Source of the DNA: Enterovirga aerilata
Lineage (GTDB): Bacteria > Pseudomonadota > Alphaproteobacteria > Rhizobiales > Beijerinckiaceae
Length of the DNA stretch: 64,000 bases
Reading direction: 5' to 3'
NCBI RefSeq assembly: GCF_013044135.1
Contig: NZ_JABEPP010000001.1
Span: 682,001-746,000, forward strand
Under the pieces are notes generated by a model, which had not been told where the DNA came from, did not search any database, and saw only the letters and a program-made list of their open reading frames with translations. Shown here piece after piece: positions 1-9,524 of this stretch. Within the stretch, counting starts at the first letter, position 1. Each line of letters opens with the position of its first letter. The position numbers and the translations under genes are program-made.

Positions 1-920
1 CGGGCGGACACGAATGTGGCGGGCGCGACCGCGAGCTTGGCGCGGTGCACCGCCGCGAAGTTCGTCCTGGCGAAATCGAGCGATGCCACGCCCCGGTCGG
101 GCGATTTCGTCTCGGGAATGTCGTAGAGCTTCGACATGGACGCGATCAGCGCGGGCGTGTCGGCGGTCGCGCCGATTGCCGCGAGCGTTGCATCCACGCC
201 GCGCAGGAACCGGACCAGCGTCTCGGGCCGCTCCTCGACGGTCCGCTTGGTCGTGACGTAGAGGTCTCCGGGAGACGGCGCGACCTCGTCGATGCACCAG
301 GCGTGGATCGGCTGCCCGGCCGAGCGGAGGCGATGCACGGTGAGGTGGGTCGCGATATAGCCTGAAAGCCGGCCGGCCTTGACCAGCTCGAAGGCGCTCG
401 GCGCGTTGCCGGCCGCCTCGCGGGAAACGGAGCTCTTCGGGATCGAGGCCTTCGCCAGCATCATGTCGAGCAGGTTCTCGGTCGCGCCGCCGACGGAGAT
501 GACGCCGACCGTCTTGCCCGCCAGGTCGGCCGAGCCCTGTATCGGCTTGTCGCGGTGGCTGATGACCCAGAACAGGTCCTTGGGATAGACGCCCGCGATG
601 GCGATCAGCTGCGGGTCGCGAACATAGGCCTTGAGGAGGTCCGTCCCGCCCGTGCGCGAGATCAGGACGTTCCCGGCCGTCAGCTGCTGGATCCCGAAGG
701 CCGACCCCTTTCCGCCCTCGTTGACCAGATCGAGCCCCTGCTTGGCGAAGAAGCCACCGGAGGTGCCGTACATCGTCTCGGCATAATCGATCAGGAATCC
801 GAAGGGCGTCAGGTAGGTCACGCGCTCGGGTGCCTGGGACAGGGCGGGTCGAGCAGAAGCGGCCCCGAAAAGGGCGCCCAAGCCGGCCGAGACGGCGCGG
901 CGCGTCACCTGGGTGGTCAT
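1..920 (-). CDS. ABC transporter substrate-binding protein (NMT1/SsuA type), 3' end outside window
   Basis: Periplasmic binding protein for a nitrate/sulfonate/taurine-type importer. The N-terminus has a twin-arginine-like VTRRAVSAG stretch and a hydrophobic segment ending near Ala-Leu-Ser-Gln, consistent with export. The body contains YLTPFGFL, ETMYG, GGKGSA and AGNVLISRTGG, which recur almost unchanged in the second binding protein at 4020-5027, so the two are recent paralogues. It is the last gene seen of a minus-strand cluster and follows the amidohydrolase after about 40 bases. The ATG at 920 has the purine-rich GAGTTCCACA upstream, a weak ribosome site. The C-terminus runs off the left edge. 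The ligand cannot be read from the sequence; the neighbours suggest an organic acid, amide or nitrile-derived compound. Confidence 0.85.
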   Translation of the reverse strand, partial: MTTQVTRRAVSAGLGALFGAASARPALSQAPERVTYLTPFGFLIDYAETMYGTSGGFFAKQGLDLVNEGGKGSAFGIQQLTAGNVLISRTGGTDLLKAYVRDPQLIAIAGVYPKDLFWVISHRDKPIQGSADLAGKTVGVISVGGATENLLDMMLAKASIPKSSVSREAAGNAPSAFELVKAGRLSGYIATHLTVHRLRSAGQPIHAWCIDEVAPSPGDLYVTTKRTVEERPETLVRFLRGVDATLAAIGATADTPALIASMSKLYDIPETKSPDRGVASLDFARTNFAAVHRAKLAVAPATFVSA

Positions 921-960
921 TGTGGAACTCCTGCCTGCTCGTGATCTCTGGGGCGAGGTC

Positions 961-1812
961 TCAGCTTGTCGCCGGCGGCCGCAGTCCGAGGATGCGGATC
1001 GCGTTCTCGCCGAGCAGCTTCGGCTTCGTCTCCTCCGGGATGTCGAGCGCGCGCACCTGCCTGACCGACTCGGCGATGGTCTGGACCGGCCAGTCGGTGC
1101 CCCACATGACCTTGTCGGCGCCGTCGTTGTTGCCCCAGTCGCGCTGGGCGATGAAGTCGACGAAATGCTTCGTCCAGGACGAGGGCGGCCAGGCGTCGGC
1201 GAGGATGTAGATGTTCTCGTGGACCCGCACGGCGCTCGTCATGTCGGCCTCGTGCGGGAAGCCGATATGGAGCCCGATGATCTTGAGCTCGGGAAAATCG
1301 AAGGCCACCTCCTCCAGCATGGAGGGATGCGCGCAGTAGCGTCCGCCGGAGCGCGGCGACTGCCGCCCGACCTGGAGCGTGATCGGCACCCCGAGCTCGC
1401 AGCATTTGGCGTAGATCGGCCAGTAGGTGCGGTGGTTCACCTCCACGCCGAACCAGTGCGGATAGACGTGCACGCCGATGAAGCCGAGCTTCGTCACCGC
1501 CCGCTCGATGTAGCGGAGCGTCTCCATGCCGCCGAGCGGGTTGATCCCGCACCAGCCGAAGAAGCGGTCGGGATGCGCTTGGAGCACCGGGTAGACCTCG
1601 TCGACATGGGTGGCGAGGAGCTCGCCTCCCACCCCGTTCTGCGCGACATTCGCGACGATCCCGGCCATCGCGACGCCGTTCCTGTCCATCTCGGCGATGT
1701 AGCTCTCCGCGACGAAGGGCTTTCGCGCCTCCTCCGAAATCTTCAGCACCTCGTAGAGCTTGAGCTGGGTATGCGGCTTGAAGTTCACCGTGACGTCGAT
1801 GATGCGGCCCAT
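961..1812 (-). CDS. Amidohydrolase family (Amidohydro_2) protein
   Basis: A 283-residue TIM-barrel hydrolase or decarboxylase of the amidohydrolase-2 family. Family features are visible as HVYPHWFG near residue 125, GLHIGFP near 195 and WGTDWP near 240, the last being the usual strand-8 aspartate. The N-terminus reads IIDVTVNFKPH where most relatives have a D-x-H-x-H metal motif, so the first two metal histidines are absent. It may use a different metal arrangement or act as a metal-poor decarboxylase-like enzyme. The ATG at 1812 lies two bases from the stop of the permease gene, implying translational coupling in the ABC cluster. The substrate is unknown; a ring-opened or carboxylated compound imported by the adjacent transporter is a reasonable inference. 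Confidence 0.8.
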   Translation of the reverse strand: MGRIIDVTVNFKPHTQLKLYEVLKISEEARKPFVAESYIAEMDRNGVAMAGIVANVAQNGVGGELLATHVDEVYPVLQAHPDRFFGWCGINPLGGMETLRYIERAVTKLGFIGVHVYPHWFGVEVNHRTYWPIYAKCCELGVPITLQVGRQSPRSGGRYCAHPSMLEEVAFDFPELKIIGLHIGFPHEADMTSAVRVHENIYILADAWPPSSWTKHFVDFIAQRDWGNNDGADKVMWGTDWPVQTIAESVRQVRALDIPEETKPKLLGENAIRILGLRPPATS

Positions 1813-1814
1813 GG

Positions 1815-2591
1815 TCAGGTCTCTCGCGTGATCAGGACGGATTCGTGCCAGGGCGTGACGAAGCGGCGCAGCATGACGACGAGCGCGTAGAGCAGGAACC
1901 CGATCACGGTCAGGATGATGATGACCGCGAACATGCCGGGGACGTCGAAGGCGTTGAGGGCCGCGACGGCCATGTAGCCGAGCCCGTTCGAGCCGCCGAG
2001 GTACTCGCCCACGATCGCGCCGATGATCGCCAGCACGATCCCGACCTCCATGCCCGTCAGGATGAAGGGGAGCGATGCCGGCAGTTCGACCTCCCGGAGC
2101 GACTGCCAGCGCGAGGCGTTCAGGCTCGTCATGACGTCCCGGTGCCCGCGCTCGACCGACTTGATGCCGATGATCGTGTTGGTCATCACCGGAAAGAAGG
2201 CGAGCACGGCCGCCATCACGACCTTCGAGGTCGGGCCGAAGCCGAACCAGACCACGAAAAGCGGCACGAGCGCGATCTTCGGCATCACCTGCAGGCCGAC
2301 GATCAGCGGGTTCAGGGTGCGCTCGAGCCAGGGCGTCTTGCCGAGCAGCGCCCCGAGGCCGATGCCGACCACGACCGCGATGAGGAAGCCGGCGATCGTC
2401 TCGTAGAGGGTGTACCAGATGTGGTTCCAGGTGCGCGGGCTCTGCAGCAGGTCCACGATCGAAGCGCCCACGCTCGCCGGCGAGGGCAGGATCAAGGGCG
2501 AGACCTCGAAGGCGCGCACATAGCCCCACCACAGGAGGACCAGCGCGGCGAGGATCAGGGGCGTCGCGACGAGATGGACGTGGCGTTTCAT
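1815..2591 (-). CDS. ABC transporter permease (SsuC/TauC type)
   Basis: A 258-residue inner-membrane permease with about six hydrophobic segments; the first (LVATPLILAALVLLWWGYV) is near the N-terminus. It has a cytoplasmic EAA-like loop around LREVELPASLPFILTG that docks onto the ATPase. Length and motifs match the BPD_transp_1 permeases of nitrate/sulfonate/taurine importers. Its ATG overlaps the TGA of the ATPase gene by ATGA, so the two are translationally coupled. It forms the membrane core for the ATPase at 2588-3406 and the binding proteins at 4020-5027 and 1-920. Confidence 0.9.
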   Translation of the reverse strand: MKRHVHLVATPLILAALVLLWWGYVRAFEVSPLILPSPASVGASIVDLLQSPRTWNHIWYTLYETIAGFLIAVVVGIGLGALLGKTPWLERTLNPLIVGLQVMPKIALVPLFVVWFGFGPTSKVVMAAVLAFFPVMTNTIIGIKSVERGHRDVMTSLNASRWQSLREVELPASLPFILTGMEVGIVLAIIGAIVGEYLGGSNGLGYMAVAALNAFDVPGMFAVIIILTVIGFLLYALVVMLRRFVTPWHESVLITRET

Positions 2592-3406
2592 GACATTGCG
2601 TCGAGGCGCTTGCGGAGATCGCGCACGATCGCCTGGAATTCGGGCCGGGTCGCCGAATCGCCGTCGCGCGGCCGCGGGAAGGGCACGTCGATGATCGTGT
2701 CCATCCTGCCGGGCCGCGGCGACAGCAGGACGATGCGGTCCGCCAGGAACACCGCTTCCGAGATGGAGTGGGTGACGAGCACGACCGTGCAGCCTTGCAT
2801 CATCCAGATGCGCTGCAGCTCGACGTTCATGCGGTCGCGGGTCATCGCGTCGAGCGCGCCGAACGGCTCGTCCATCAGCAGGATGTGCGGATCGAGGCTC
2901 AGCGCCCGGGCGATCGCGGCGCGCTGGCGCATGCCGCCGGAGAGTTCGCGCGGCCAGCGCCGCTCGAACCCCTTGATGCCGACGAGTTCCGTGAGCGCGC
3001 GGGCGCGCTCCAGCCGCTTCGCCTTCGGCACCCCCCGCAGCTTGAGCGGCAGCGCGATGTTCTCCTCGATGCGCATCCAGGGGAAGAGGTTTGCCTCCTG
3101 GAACGCGACGCCGAGCTCCTGGACCGCACTGTCGTCACGCGCTCCTCCCTTCCAGAGCGGCCGCCCGGCGATCTCGACGGTGCCGCTGGTCGGCCGGATA
3201 AGCCCGGCCATGATGCGCAGCATCGTGGTCTTGCCGCAGCCGGACGGCCCGATGAGGACGACGAACTCGCCGCGGCGGATGGAGAGGTCGATCCCGGTGA
3301 GCGCCAGGACCTCGCCGCCGGCTTCCGTCCGATAGCGCTGCTCGAGCCCGCTCAGCCGGATCTCGGGACTGGACGCCGATGCCTCGCTGACCATGGCTGG
3401 CCTCAT
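2588..3406 (-). CDS. ABC transporter ATP-binding protein (SsuB/TauB type)
   Basis: A 272-residue nucleotide-binding subunit. It shows Walker A GPSGCGKT, a Q-loop in FQEANLFPW, signature LSGGMRQR, Walker B ILLMDEPFGALD and the switch histidine in VTHSISEA. The start is taken at the ATG at 3406 because it overlaps the TGA of the upstream hydrolase gene as ATGA; an internal ATG at 3394 is the alternative. An open frame extends further upstream but overlaps the hydrolase gene in another frame and is not used. It powers the adjacent permease. Confidence 0.92.
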   Translation of the reverse strand: MRPAMVSEASASSPEIRLSGLEQRYRTEAGGEVLALTGIDLSIRRGEFVVLIGPSGCGKTTMLRIMAGLIRPTSGTVEIAGRPLWKGGARDDSAVQELGVAFQEANLFPWMRIEENIALPLKLRGVPKAKRLERARALTELVGIKGFERRWPRELSGGMRQRAAIARALSLDPHILLMDEPFGALDAMTRDRMNVELQRIWMMQGCTVVLVTHSISEAVFLADRIVLLSPRPGRMDTIIDVPFPRPRDGDSATRPEFQAIVRDLRKRLDAMS

Positions 3407-4014
3407 CCGGCGAGCGCCTTCTCGCGCATGTCCATCGCGGCCACGCCTTCCGCCAGGTCGACGATCCGCGCGAATCCGAAGGCGAGCGCCGCGAGCGACG
3501 CCTCGTGCCGGTCGGCGGCGAAGTCGCCGCAGGCGTCGCGGACGACGATGGTCTCGAAGTCGCGCTGGCCGAGGTCGCGGACAGTCGTCTCGACGCACAT
3601 CGACGTCGTCACGCCCCCGACGATCACCCGCTCCACGCCACGCGCGCGGAGCATGCGCTCGAGGTCGGTCCCGATCAGGGAGGAGTAGCGGGTCTTGTCG
3701 ATCACGATGTCTCCGGGCGCGAGGCCCGCAGCGGGCGAGATCTCGATGTCCGGCGTGCCGGCCCGGAGCGCGCCGATGCGCTTCAGATTGGGCCGCAGCT
3801 CGTTCACGAGGCGACCGCCATCGGAATAGTCGGGCCGGTAGACCATCCTCGTCCAGACCACGGGCACCTCGCGGCGGCGCGCCTCGGCCGCCAGTCGTCC
3901 GCAATTCGCCGCAGCCCGGTGCATGTCCTCGATGGACCGGCCCTGCAGGGCCATCGACCCGCCCGGGTCGCAGAAGGCGCGCTGGACGTCCACGAGGAGG
4001 AGCAGAACAGACAT
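3403..4014 (-). CDS. Isochorismatase-like cysteine hydrolase
   Basis: A 203-residue cysteine hydrolase of the isochorismatase superfamily, which includes nicotinamidase, carbamoylsarcosine amidase and related amidases. The expected catalytic triad is visible: Asp9 in LVDVQRAF, Lys107 in VIDKTRYSS and Cys140 in GGVTTSMCVET, with the preceding VGGV providing the usual cis-peptide loop. The gene sits between the binding-protein and ATPase genes, with five bases to the former and a four-base overlap with the latter. It is therefore likely to act on the imported compound, probably an amide or N-carbamoyl group. The exact substrate is not deducible. Confidence 0.88.
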   Translation of the reverse strand: MSVLLLLVDVQRAFCDPGGSMALQGRSIEDMHRAAANCGRLAAEARRREVPVVWTRMVYRPDYSDGGRLVNELRPNLKRIGALRAGTPDIEISPAAGLAPGDIVIDKTRYSSLIGTDLERMLRARGVERVIVGGVTTSMCVETTVRDLGQRDFETIVVRDACGDFAADRHEASLAALAFGFARIVDLAEGVAAMDMREKALAG

Positions 4015-4019
4015 CCGGC

Positions 4020-5027
4020 TCAGCCGAAGGCCTTCTGCCACGCGGAGGTGTCGTAGAAGGCGCGGTCCTGCAGGGGCTGGATGATCTTCGCCTTGATCAT
4101 GAGGTCGTAAGCCGACGCGAAGGTCGCGGGATCGATTTTCAGCTTGCTGGCGTAAGGGAGCTTGTAGTTCTCGATCGTGTTGCGCAGCACGCTCAGGCCC
4201 TTGTCGGGGCGCTTGGCCTCGAAGACGTCGTACTTCGTCAGCATCGAGGTGACGATCGTGCCCGGATCGCCCGCGGACACCATGGCGCCGAGCGTGTCGT
4301 GGACCGCTGCGAGGAATTTGGCGATCGCGTCGCGCTTGGCGTCCAGACCCTTCTTCGACACGATGTAGACCTGCCCGGGCGAGGGCGCGACGTCGTCGCA
4401 GCTCCACGCCTTCACGGGCTGCCTGTCGTGGTTGAGCGCCGCGACGGTGTCCCCCGTGGCGATGAAGGCCGCGACGCGCCCGGCCTTCACGAACTCGAAC
4501 GCCGCCGGCGCATTGCCGACCGTCTCGCGCCTGACCTCGCCCGCGGGAACGCCGGCCTTGGCCAGCATCATGTCCAGGATGTTCTCGGTCGCGCCGCCGA
4601 CCGAGACGAGGCCGAGCGTCTTCCCAGCCATGTCCTCGGGCTTGAGGATCGGCTTGTCGGCATGGCTGATCACGAAGAACAGGTCCTTCGGATAGCAATC
4701 CCCGACCGCGACGATCGAGGGGTCCTTCGCATAGGCCTTGATGAGGTCGGTCCCGCCCGTCCGCGAGATCAGGACGTTGCCGGCGCTCACCTGCTGCACG
4801 GCCATGGCCGAGCCTTTTCCGCCCTCGATGGTGATGTCGATCCCGCGCTTGCGGAAGAACCCGCCGGTGTCCCCGTACATCGTCTCCGTGAAGCCCATCA
4901 GAAAGCCGAAGGGCGTGAGGTACTTCACGGGCTCCAGCTGCTGGGCGAAGGCCGAGCGCGAGGGCAGGGCGAGGCCGGCGGCAGCGCCTGCGAGGACGTG
5001 TCGCCGGTTGACGAGGATCGAGGCCAT
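4020..5027 (-). CDS. ABC transporter substrate-binding protein (NMT1/SsuA type), complete paralogue
   Basis: A 335-residue periplasmic binding protein. The N-terminus NRRHVLAGAAAGLALPSRSAFA-Q is a good export signal with a twin arginine. The mature part starts LEPVKYLTPFGFLMG and carries GGKGSA, AGNVLISRTGGTDL and VSVGGATENILDMMLAKAGVP, all shared with the truncated paralogue at 1-920. The ATG at 5027 is chosen because it begins directly ahead of the signal peptide and has GGAGAGCATC upstream. Two binding proteins around one permease/ATPase pair suggest two related ligands or two affinities for the same ligand. Confidence 0.9.
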   Translation of the reverse strand: MASILVNRRHVLAGAAAGLALPSRSAFAQQLEPVKYLTPFGFLMGFTETMYGDTGGFFRKRGIDITIEGGKGSAMAVQQVSAGNVLISRTGGTDLIKAYAKDPSIVAVGDCYPKDLFFVISHADKPILKPEDMAGKTLGLVSVGGATENILDMMLAKAGVPAGEVRRETVGNAPAAFEFVKAGRVAAFIATGDTVAALNHDRQPVKAWSCDDVAPSPGQVYIVSKKGLDAKRDAIAKFLAAVHDTLGAMVSAGDPGTIVTSMLTKYDVFEAKRPDKGLSVLRNTIENYKLPYASKLKIDPATFASAYDLMIKAKIIQPLQDRAFYDTSAWQKAFG

Positions 5028-5050
5028 GATGCTCTCCGGAGGCTGCTGAT

Positions 5051-5866
5051 TCAGGCGGCGGATCGTGCGACGCCGCGCGTCGCGCCGGTCCCGTAATCGT
5101 GCAGGAGCCGGGCGACCCGGTCGGTGGTCCAGCCCCGCTGATAGAGGTAGCCGCCGGTCACCTCGATCGCGCCGAGCTCCGCGAGTTCCTCGTCCGGCGC
5201 CGTTCCGAAGGTGAGCTCGCCGGTGCCGGCCCAGACCGGCGACATCCGCGTGCCGCCGAGCGGCAGCTCGAACAGCTGCTCGAGGTCGGGCACGTCCGGG
5301 CTCGGGCTCGCCACGAAGCGGTAGAGGAACGTGCTGGCGCTGTGACCAGGCAGGCGGTCGAGCGGCTGCCCGCCGTCCGGGACGGCGACCGAGAGGCTCA
5401 GCACCCGCGCTCCGTAGCGTGAGACGGTACCGCCGGGGCGAGCGCCGGGACCCGCACGCGTAAGGGCAGGGTTCATCGGCTGGAGACGGGTCCGGTCGAC
5501 CTGGGCGAGGCGCTTGGACCAGCCGAAGATCGGGCCCATCCCCATCGACCAGTCGCGGTCGACCCAGACGAAGGCGCTGTAGCGGCCGACGCGGTCGCCG
5601 AAGCGGCAATAGAAGCCGACGACCCCCTCGTTGTAGGTCGAGCGGGCGGGGTCCTGCCACGCCTGGTCCGGGTGGCTGGCCGCGACCTTCGTCATCTCGG
5701 CGATCATCGCCCAGCCTTCGCCGGTATCGAGCGGCTCGAGCCCGGGCGGCAGCAGCGGCGCGATCCGTGCGGGATCGGCCCGAAACGAAACATGGACGGC
5801 GTCGGCGCTGATGTGGTGAGGAAGCGGCTCCACGAGCGAGGACCGCCCGCTCGCCGTCCGGGGCAT
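5051..5866 (-). CDS. Acetoacetate decarboxylase family protein
   Basis: A 271-residue member of the acetoacetate decarboxylase (ADC) fold. The YNEGVVGFYCRFGDRVGRYS stretch and the MGPIFGWSKRLA stretch resemble the ADC core, where a lysine forms the Schiff base; the lysine in GWSKRL is a candidate. The ATG at 5866 is preferred because GAAGGGCG lies seven bases upstream; an in-frame GTG at 5899 would add 11 residues but has no clear ribosome site. It is the first gene of the minus-strand cluster that continues through the ABC transporter. In this fold many members are not true decarboxylases but aldolase- or hydratase-like enzymes, so the reaction is uncertain. Confidence 0.8.
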   Translation of the reverse strand: MPRTASGRSSLVEPLPHHISADAVHVSFRADPARIAPLLPPGLEPLDTGEGWAMIAEMTKVAASHPDQAWQDPARSTYNEGVVGFYCRFGDRVGRYSAFVWVDRDWSMGMGPIFGWSKRLAQVDRTRLQPMNPALTRAGPGARPGGTVSRYGARVLSLSVAVPDGGQPLDRLPGHSASTFLYRFVASPSPDVPDLEQLFELPLGGTRMSPVWAGTGELTFGTAPDEELAELGAIEVTGGYLYQRGWTTDRVARLLHDYGTGATRGVARSAA

Positions 5867-5938
5867 CGAGACGCCCTTCACGACGGCGATGTCCCGCACG
5901 CAGACGGCCTGGCTGCCCTCACGGCCCCTCTCCGATTG

Positions 5939-5977
5939 ATGTCATACCATTAAGACAGGTGCGGCGCGGAGGGTAAA
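5939..5977 (-). promoter_or_regulatory. Candidate promoter and GntR-type operator for the ADC/ABC cluster
   Basis: On the minus strand TTTACC (5977-5972), 17 bases, then CTTAAT (5954-5949) resemble -35 and -10 boxes. They are followed immediately by TGGTATGACAT (5949-5939), which fits the FadR-group pattern TNGTNNNACNA except for the last base. The placement just after the -10 would suit repression. No GntR gene is adjacent, so the assignment rests on pattern only. Confidence 0.35.
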
Positions 5978-6058
5978 GGGCCGGATGCCGGGAGCCTGCC
6001 CGTTTGGGCGCCACGGGCCGCTTCTTTTCTGCTCTGCCGCGGCCCGTGGGCCGCCGGA

Positions 6059-7006
6059 TCAGCTGCCGAGGATGTCGATGCCGGTCTGCTCCCGGCCGTC
6101 CACCACCAGCCGCAGGATCTCGGGCCGGGCGTAATGGCCCGCGGCATCCACGAGCACCTTGGCGCGGGCGATCGCGTCGAGGTCGATCTCGGCCGCGACG
6201 AGGCGCTCCTCCGACCCGGTATGGGGCCCGGCGAGGCAGGTCCCGTTCGGGCCGTAGATCGCCGAGAACCCGCCGCCCGGCACGAGCTCCTGCTGTGGGC
6301 CCAGCACCGCTTCCATGGCGTCGAGATACTGCCCGGTGACCGGGTTCTCGGCGAGAACGACGAAGCATTGCCCGGTGAGGGCGTGGGCCTTCATGAGCGT
6401 CTCGACCGTCGCGTCGAAGGCGCCGCCGCGCCCGCGCGTGGACGCGAATGTCGGCCAGCTCGCGCAATGGATCTGGAGCCCCTGCGCGATCAGCGCCTGC
6501 CGCGCGAGGTTCATCATGTGCTCGTAGCAGATGAGCCCGCCGACCTTGCCGACCGGCATGTCGAAGACGCGAAGCGTGGAGCCGTCGCCCTGGCCCCAGA
6601 GCATCCGCTCGGCGAAGGTGGGCTGCAGCTTGCGGTGGCGGCCGAGCAGCGTCCCGTCCTCCGCGACGAAGACCTGGCTGTTATACATCGTCCCGCCCGC
6701 GCGCTCGCTGATCCCGAGCACGACGTTCACGCGCGCCATCCGCGCGGCGTCCAGGACCGGCGCAAGGTCGCCGTCCGGCACATCGACCGAGTGCTGCCAA
6801 TAGAGGTGATGCACGCCGTGCTGCCGACCCGGTGGATAGAGGTTGATCCAGTACGGAAATCCCGGGACGAAGGCCTCGGGAAAGCAGAGGAGCCGCACAC
6901 CCTGTCGCCCCGCCTCGCGGATGAAGTCGCAGGCCTTGGCGAGGCTCCCCGCCCTGTCGAGCAGGATCGACGAGCCATGCGCCGCCGCGATGGTGAATGT
7001 GACCAC
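6059..7006 (-). CDS. Nitrilase / carbon-nitrogen hydrolase
   Basis: A 315-residue nitrilase-superfamily enzyme. The catalytic triad is visible as Glu44 (CFPEAFVPGFP), Lys126 (HRKLQPTFAERMLWGQGDG) and Cys160 (GGLICYEHMMNLAR). The FPEAF, HRKL.PT..ER and CYEH forms are those of true aliphatic or aromatic nitrilases rather than of amidases or N-carbamoylases. It would convert a nitrile to the carboxylic acid plus ammonia. The start is a GTG at 7006 preceded by GGGGGACGA. It lies upstream of, and in the same direction as, the ADC/ABC cluster but is separated from it by about 190 bases, so it may be a separate transcript. Confidence 0.9.
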   Translation of the reverse strand: MVTFTIAAAHGSSILLDRAGSLAKACDFIREAGRQGVRLLCFPEAFVPGFPYWINLYPPGRQHGVHHLYWQHSVDVPDGDLAPVLDAARMARVNVVLGISERAGGTMYNSQVFVAEDGTLLGRHRKLQPTFAERMLWGQGDGSTLRVFDMPVGKVGGLICYEHMMNLARQALIAQGLQIHCASWPTFASTRGRGGAFDATVETLMKAHALTGQCFVVLAENPVTGQYLDAMEAVLGPQQELVPGGGFSAIYGPNGTCLAGPHTGSEERLVAAEIDLDAIARAKVLVDAAGHYARPEILRLVVDGREQTGIDILGS

Positions 7007-7129
7007 TCGTCCCCCGATGCATTCACGCCGGCTGGTCCGGATGACAAACCCGACCTAGCCTCGGGCCCGAACTACTATCGCGCGGCTGCCCGGGTCGAGG
7101 AAGCGATCTCGATCGAAGGAGGAGACGAT

Positions 7130-7564
7130 ATGAGAGAGACGCAACTCGAGGTCGCGGTTCTGGCCGGAATGCGGGCGTCCGGGAGTGCCGCGCGGCTCTG
7201 CCTGCTCGTCGGCGCCTTGGCGGCCGCGCCGCTCGGGAGCGCCCACGCCCAGCGGGCGGACGGGACCTATCCGGCGATCCTCGCCTGCGACGGCGGCGGC
7301 GGGTCCGGGCCGGTCCGGGCGAGCGGCACGGCCACGATCGGGGGAGGGCGGGGGAGCTACGAGATCAGGGTCGGGTCCGGCCGCGAGACGGGCAGCGGCG
7401 CCCTGGCCGGCGGCAGGCTGAGCCTCTCGGGCAAGGGCCCCGGCTACGAGGCGCGCTATGCGGGTGAGGTGAGCGGCCGGGGCGGGTTCCTGACCGGATA
7501 CCAGACCGGCGCCGGCGGCAAGAGCTTTCGCCGCGCCTGCCAGCTCATCCTCGGCGACGGGTAG
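7130..7564 (+). CDS. Hypothetical exported protein, glycine-rich
   Basis: A 144-residue protein of unknown function. Residues about 20-41 form a hydrophobic signal segment (LCLLVGALAAAPLGSAHA) with probable cleavage before Gln. The mature part is rich in glycine and serine and has alternating short strands (GTYPAILAC, GSYEIRVGSG, LSLSGKGPGYEARYAGEVSG), with two cysteines that could form a disulfide. The ATG at 7130 is supported by a strong AAGGAGGAG ribosome site six bases upstream; longer readings further upstream have no support. It is convergent with ilvB and occupies the position where ilvH commonly follows ilvB/ilvI in relatives. Confidence 0.7.
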   Translation: MRETQLEVAVLAGMRASGSAARLCLLVGALAAAPLGSAHAQRADGTYPAILACDGGGGSGPVRASGTATIGGGRGSYEIRVGSGRETGSGALAGGRLSLSGKGPGYEARYAGEVSGRGGFLTGYQTGAGGKSFRRACQLILGDG

Positions 7565-7592
7565 CGCGGCGGGGCGGCCGCGCGCCGTCCCG

Positions 7593-9371
<1,779 letters not shown>

Positions 9372-9412
9372 CAGCCGCTCCTCTTCCTTCCTCGCGCGTC
9401 GTTCGGAGCAAT

Positions 9413-9434
9413 AAAAAAGGGCCCCGAGGGACCC
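9413..9434 (-). terminator. ilvB attenuator (intrinsic terminator)
   Basis: In minus-strand RNA, GGGUCC (9434-9429) pairs with GGGCCC (9424-9419) around a CUCG loop and is followed at once by six U residues (9418-9413). This is a textbook intrinsic terminator, placed between the leader peptide and the ilvB start. The upstream GACCC at 9465-9461 is complementary to the GGGUC of its left arm, so it could act as the competing antiterminator strand. Confidence 0.8.
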
Positions 9435-9463
9435 TGCATGCGCCACCAGCCGGATAAGACGGG

Positions 9464-9514
9464 TCAGACCCGCTCCGTCGATGGCGCCTCCGATACGATA
9501 AGGATTGCGGGCAC
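9464..9514 (-). CDS. ilv leader peptide (16 residues, MPAILIVSEAPSTERV)
   Basis: A short reading frame that starts with GTG at 9514, has GGAGGGG five bases upstream, and ends with TGA at 9466-9464. It encodes an Ile-Leu-Ile-Val run at residues 4-7, exactly the amino acids made by the pathway of the next gene. An intrinsic terminator follows 30 bases after its stop. GACGG within its last codons can pair with CCGTC just after its stop, while GACCC overlapping the stop can pair with the left arm of the terminator. This gives the alternative foldings needed for ribosome-mediated attenuation of ilvB. Too short to be called by normal gene finders. Confidence 0.75.
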   Translation of the reverse strand: MPAILIVSEAPSTERV

Positions 9515-9524
9515 CCGCCCCTCC

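Noticed and set aside
913-1890. Long plus-strand reading frame over the amidohydrolase gene, and similar long frames opposite most genes
   Set aside because: High GC suppresses stop codons; these frames have no recognisable motifs and mirror real genes on the other strand.
2588-3904. Apparent fusion of the ATPase with an upstream extension
   Set aside because: The extension overlaps the hydrolase gene in another frame; the ATGA-coupled start at 3406 explains the gene fully.
5880-5926. Possible 14-residue upstream frame (MRAARPSACGTSPS) before the ADC-like gene
   Set aside because: It has a GAGAGGGG site but no codon bias or terminator nearby that would suggest regulation; likely chance.
9372-9446. 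N-terminal extension of IlvB
   Set aside because: It would read through the attenuator hairpin and U-run; the ATG at 9371 has a strong ribosome site and gives the normal AHAS start.
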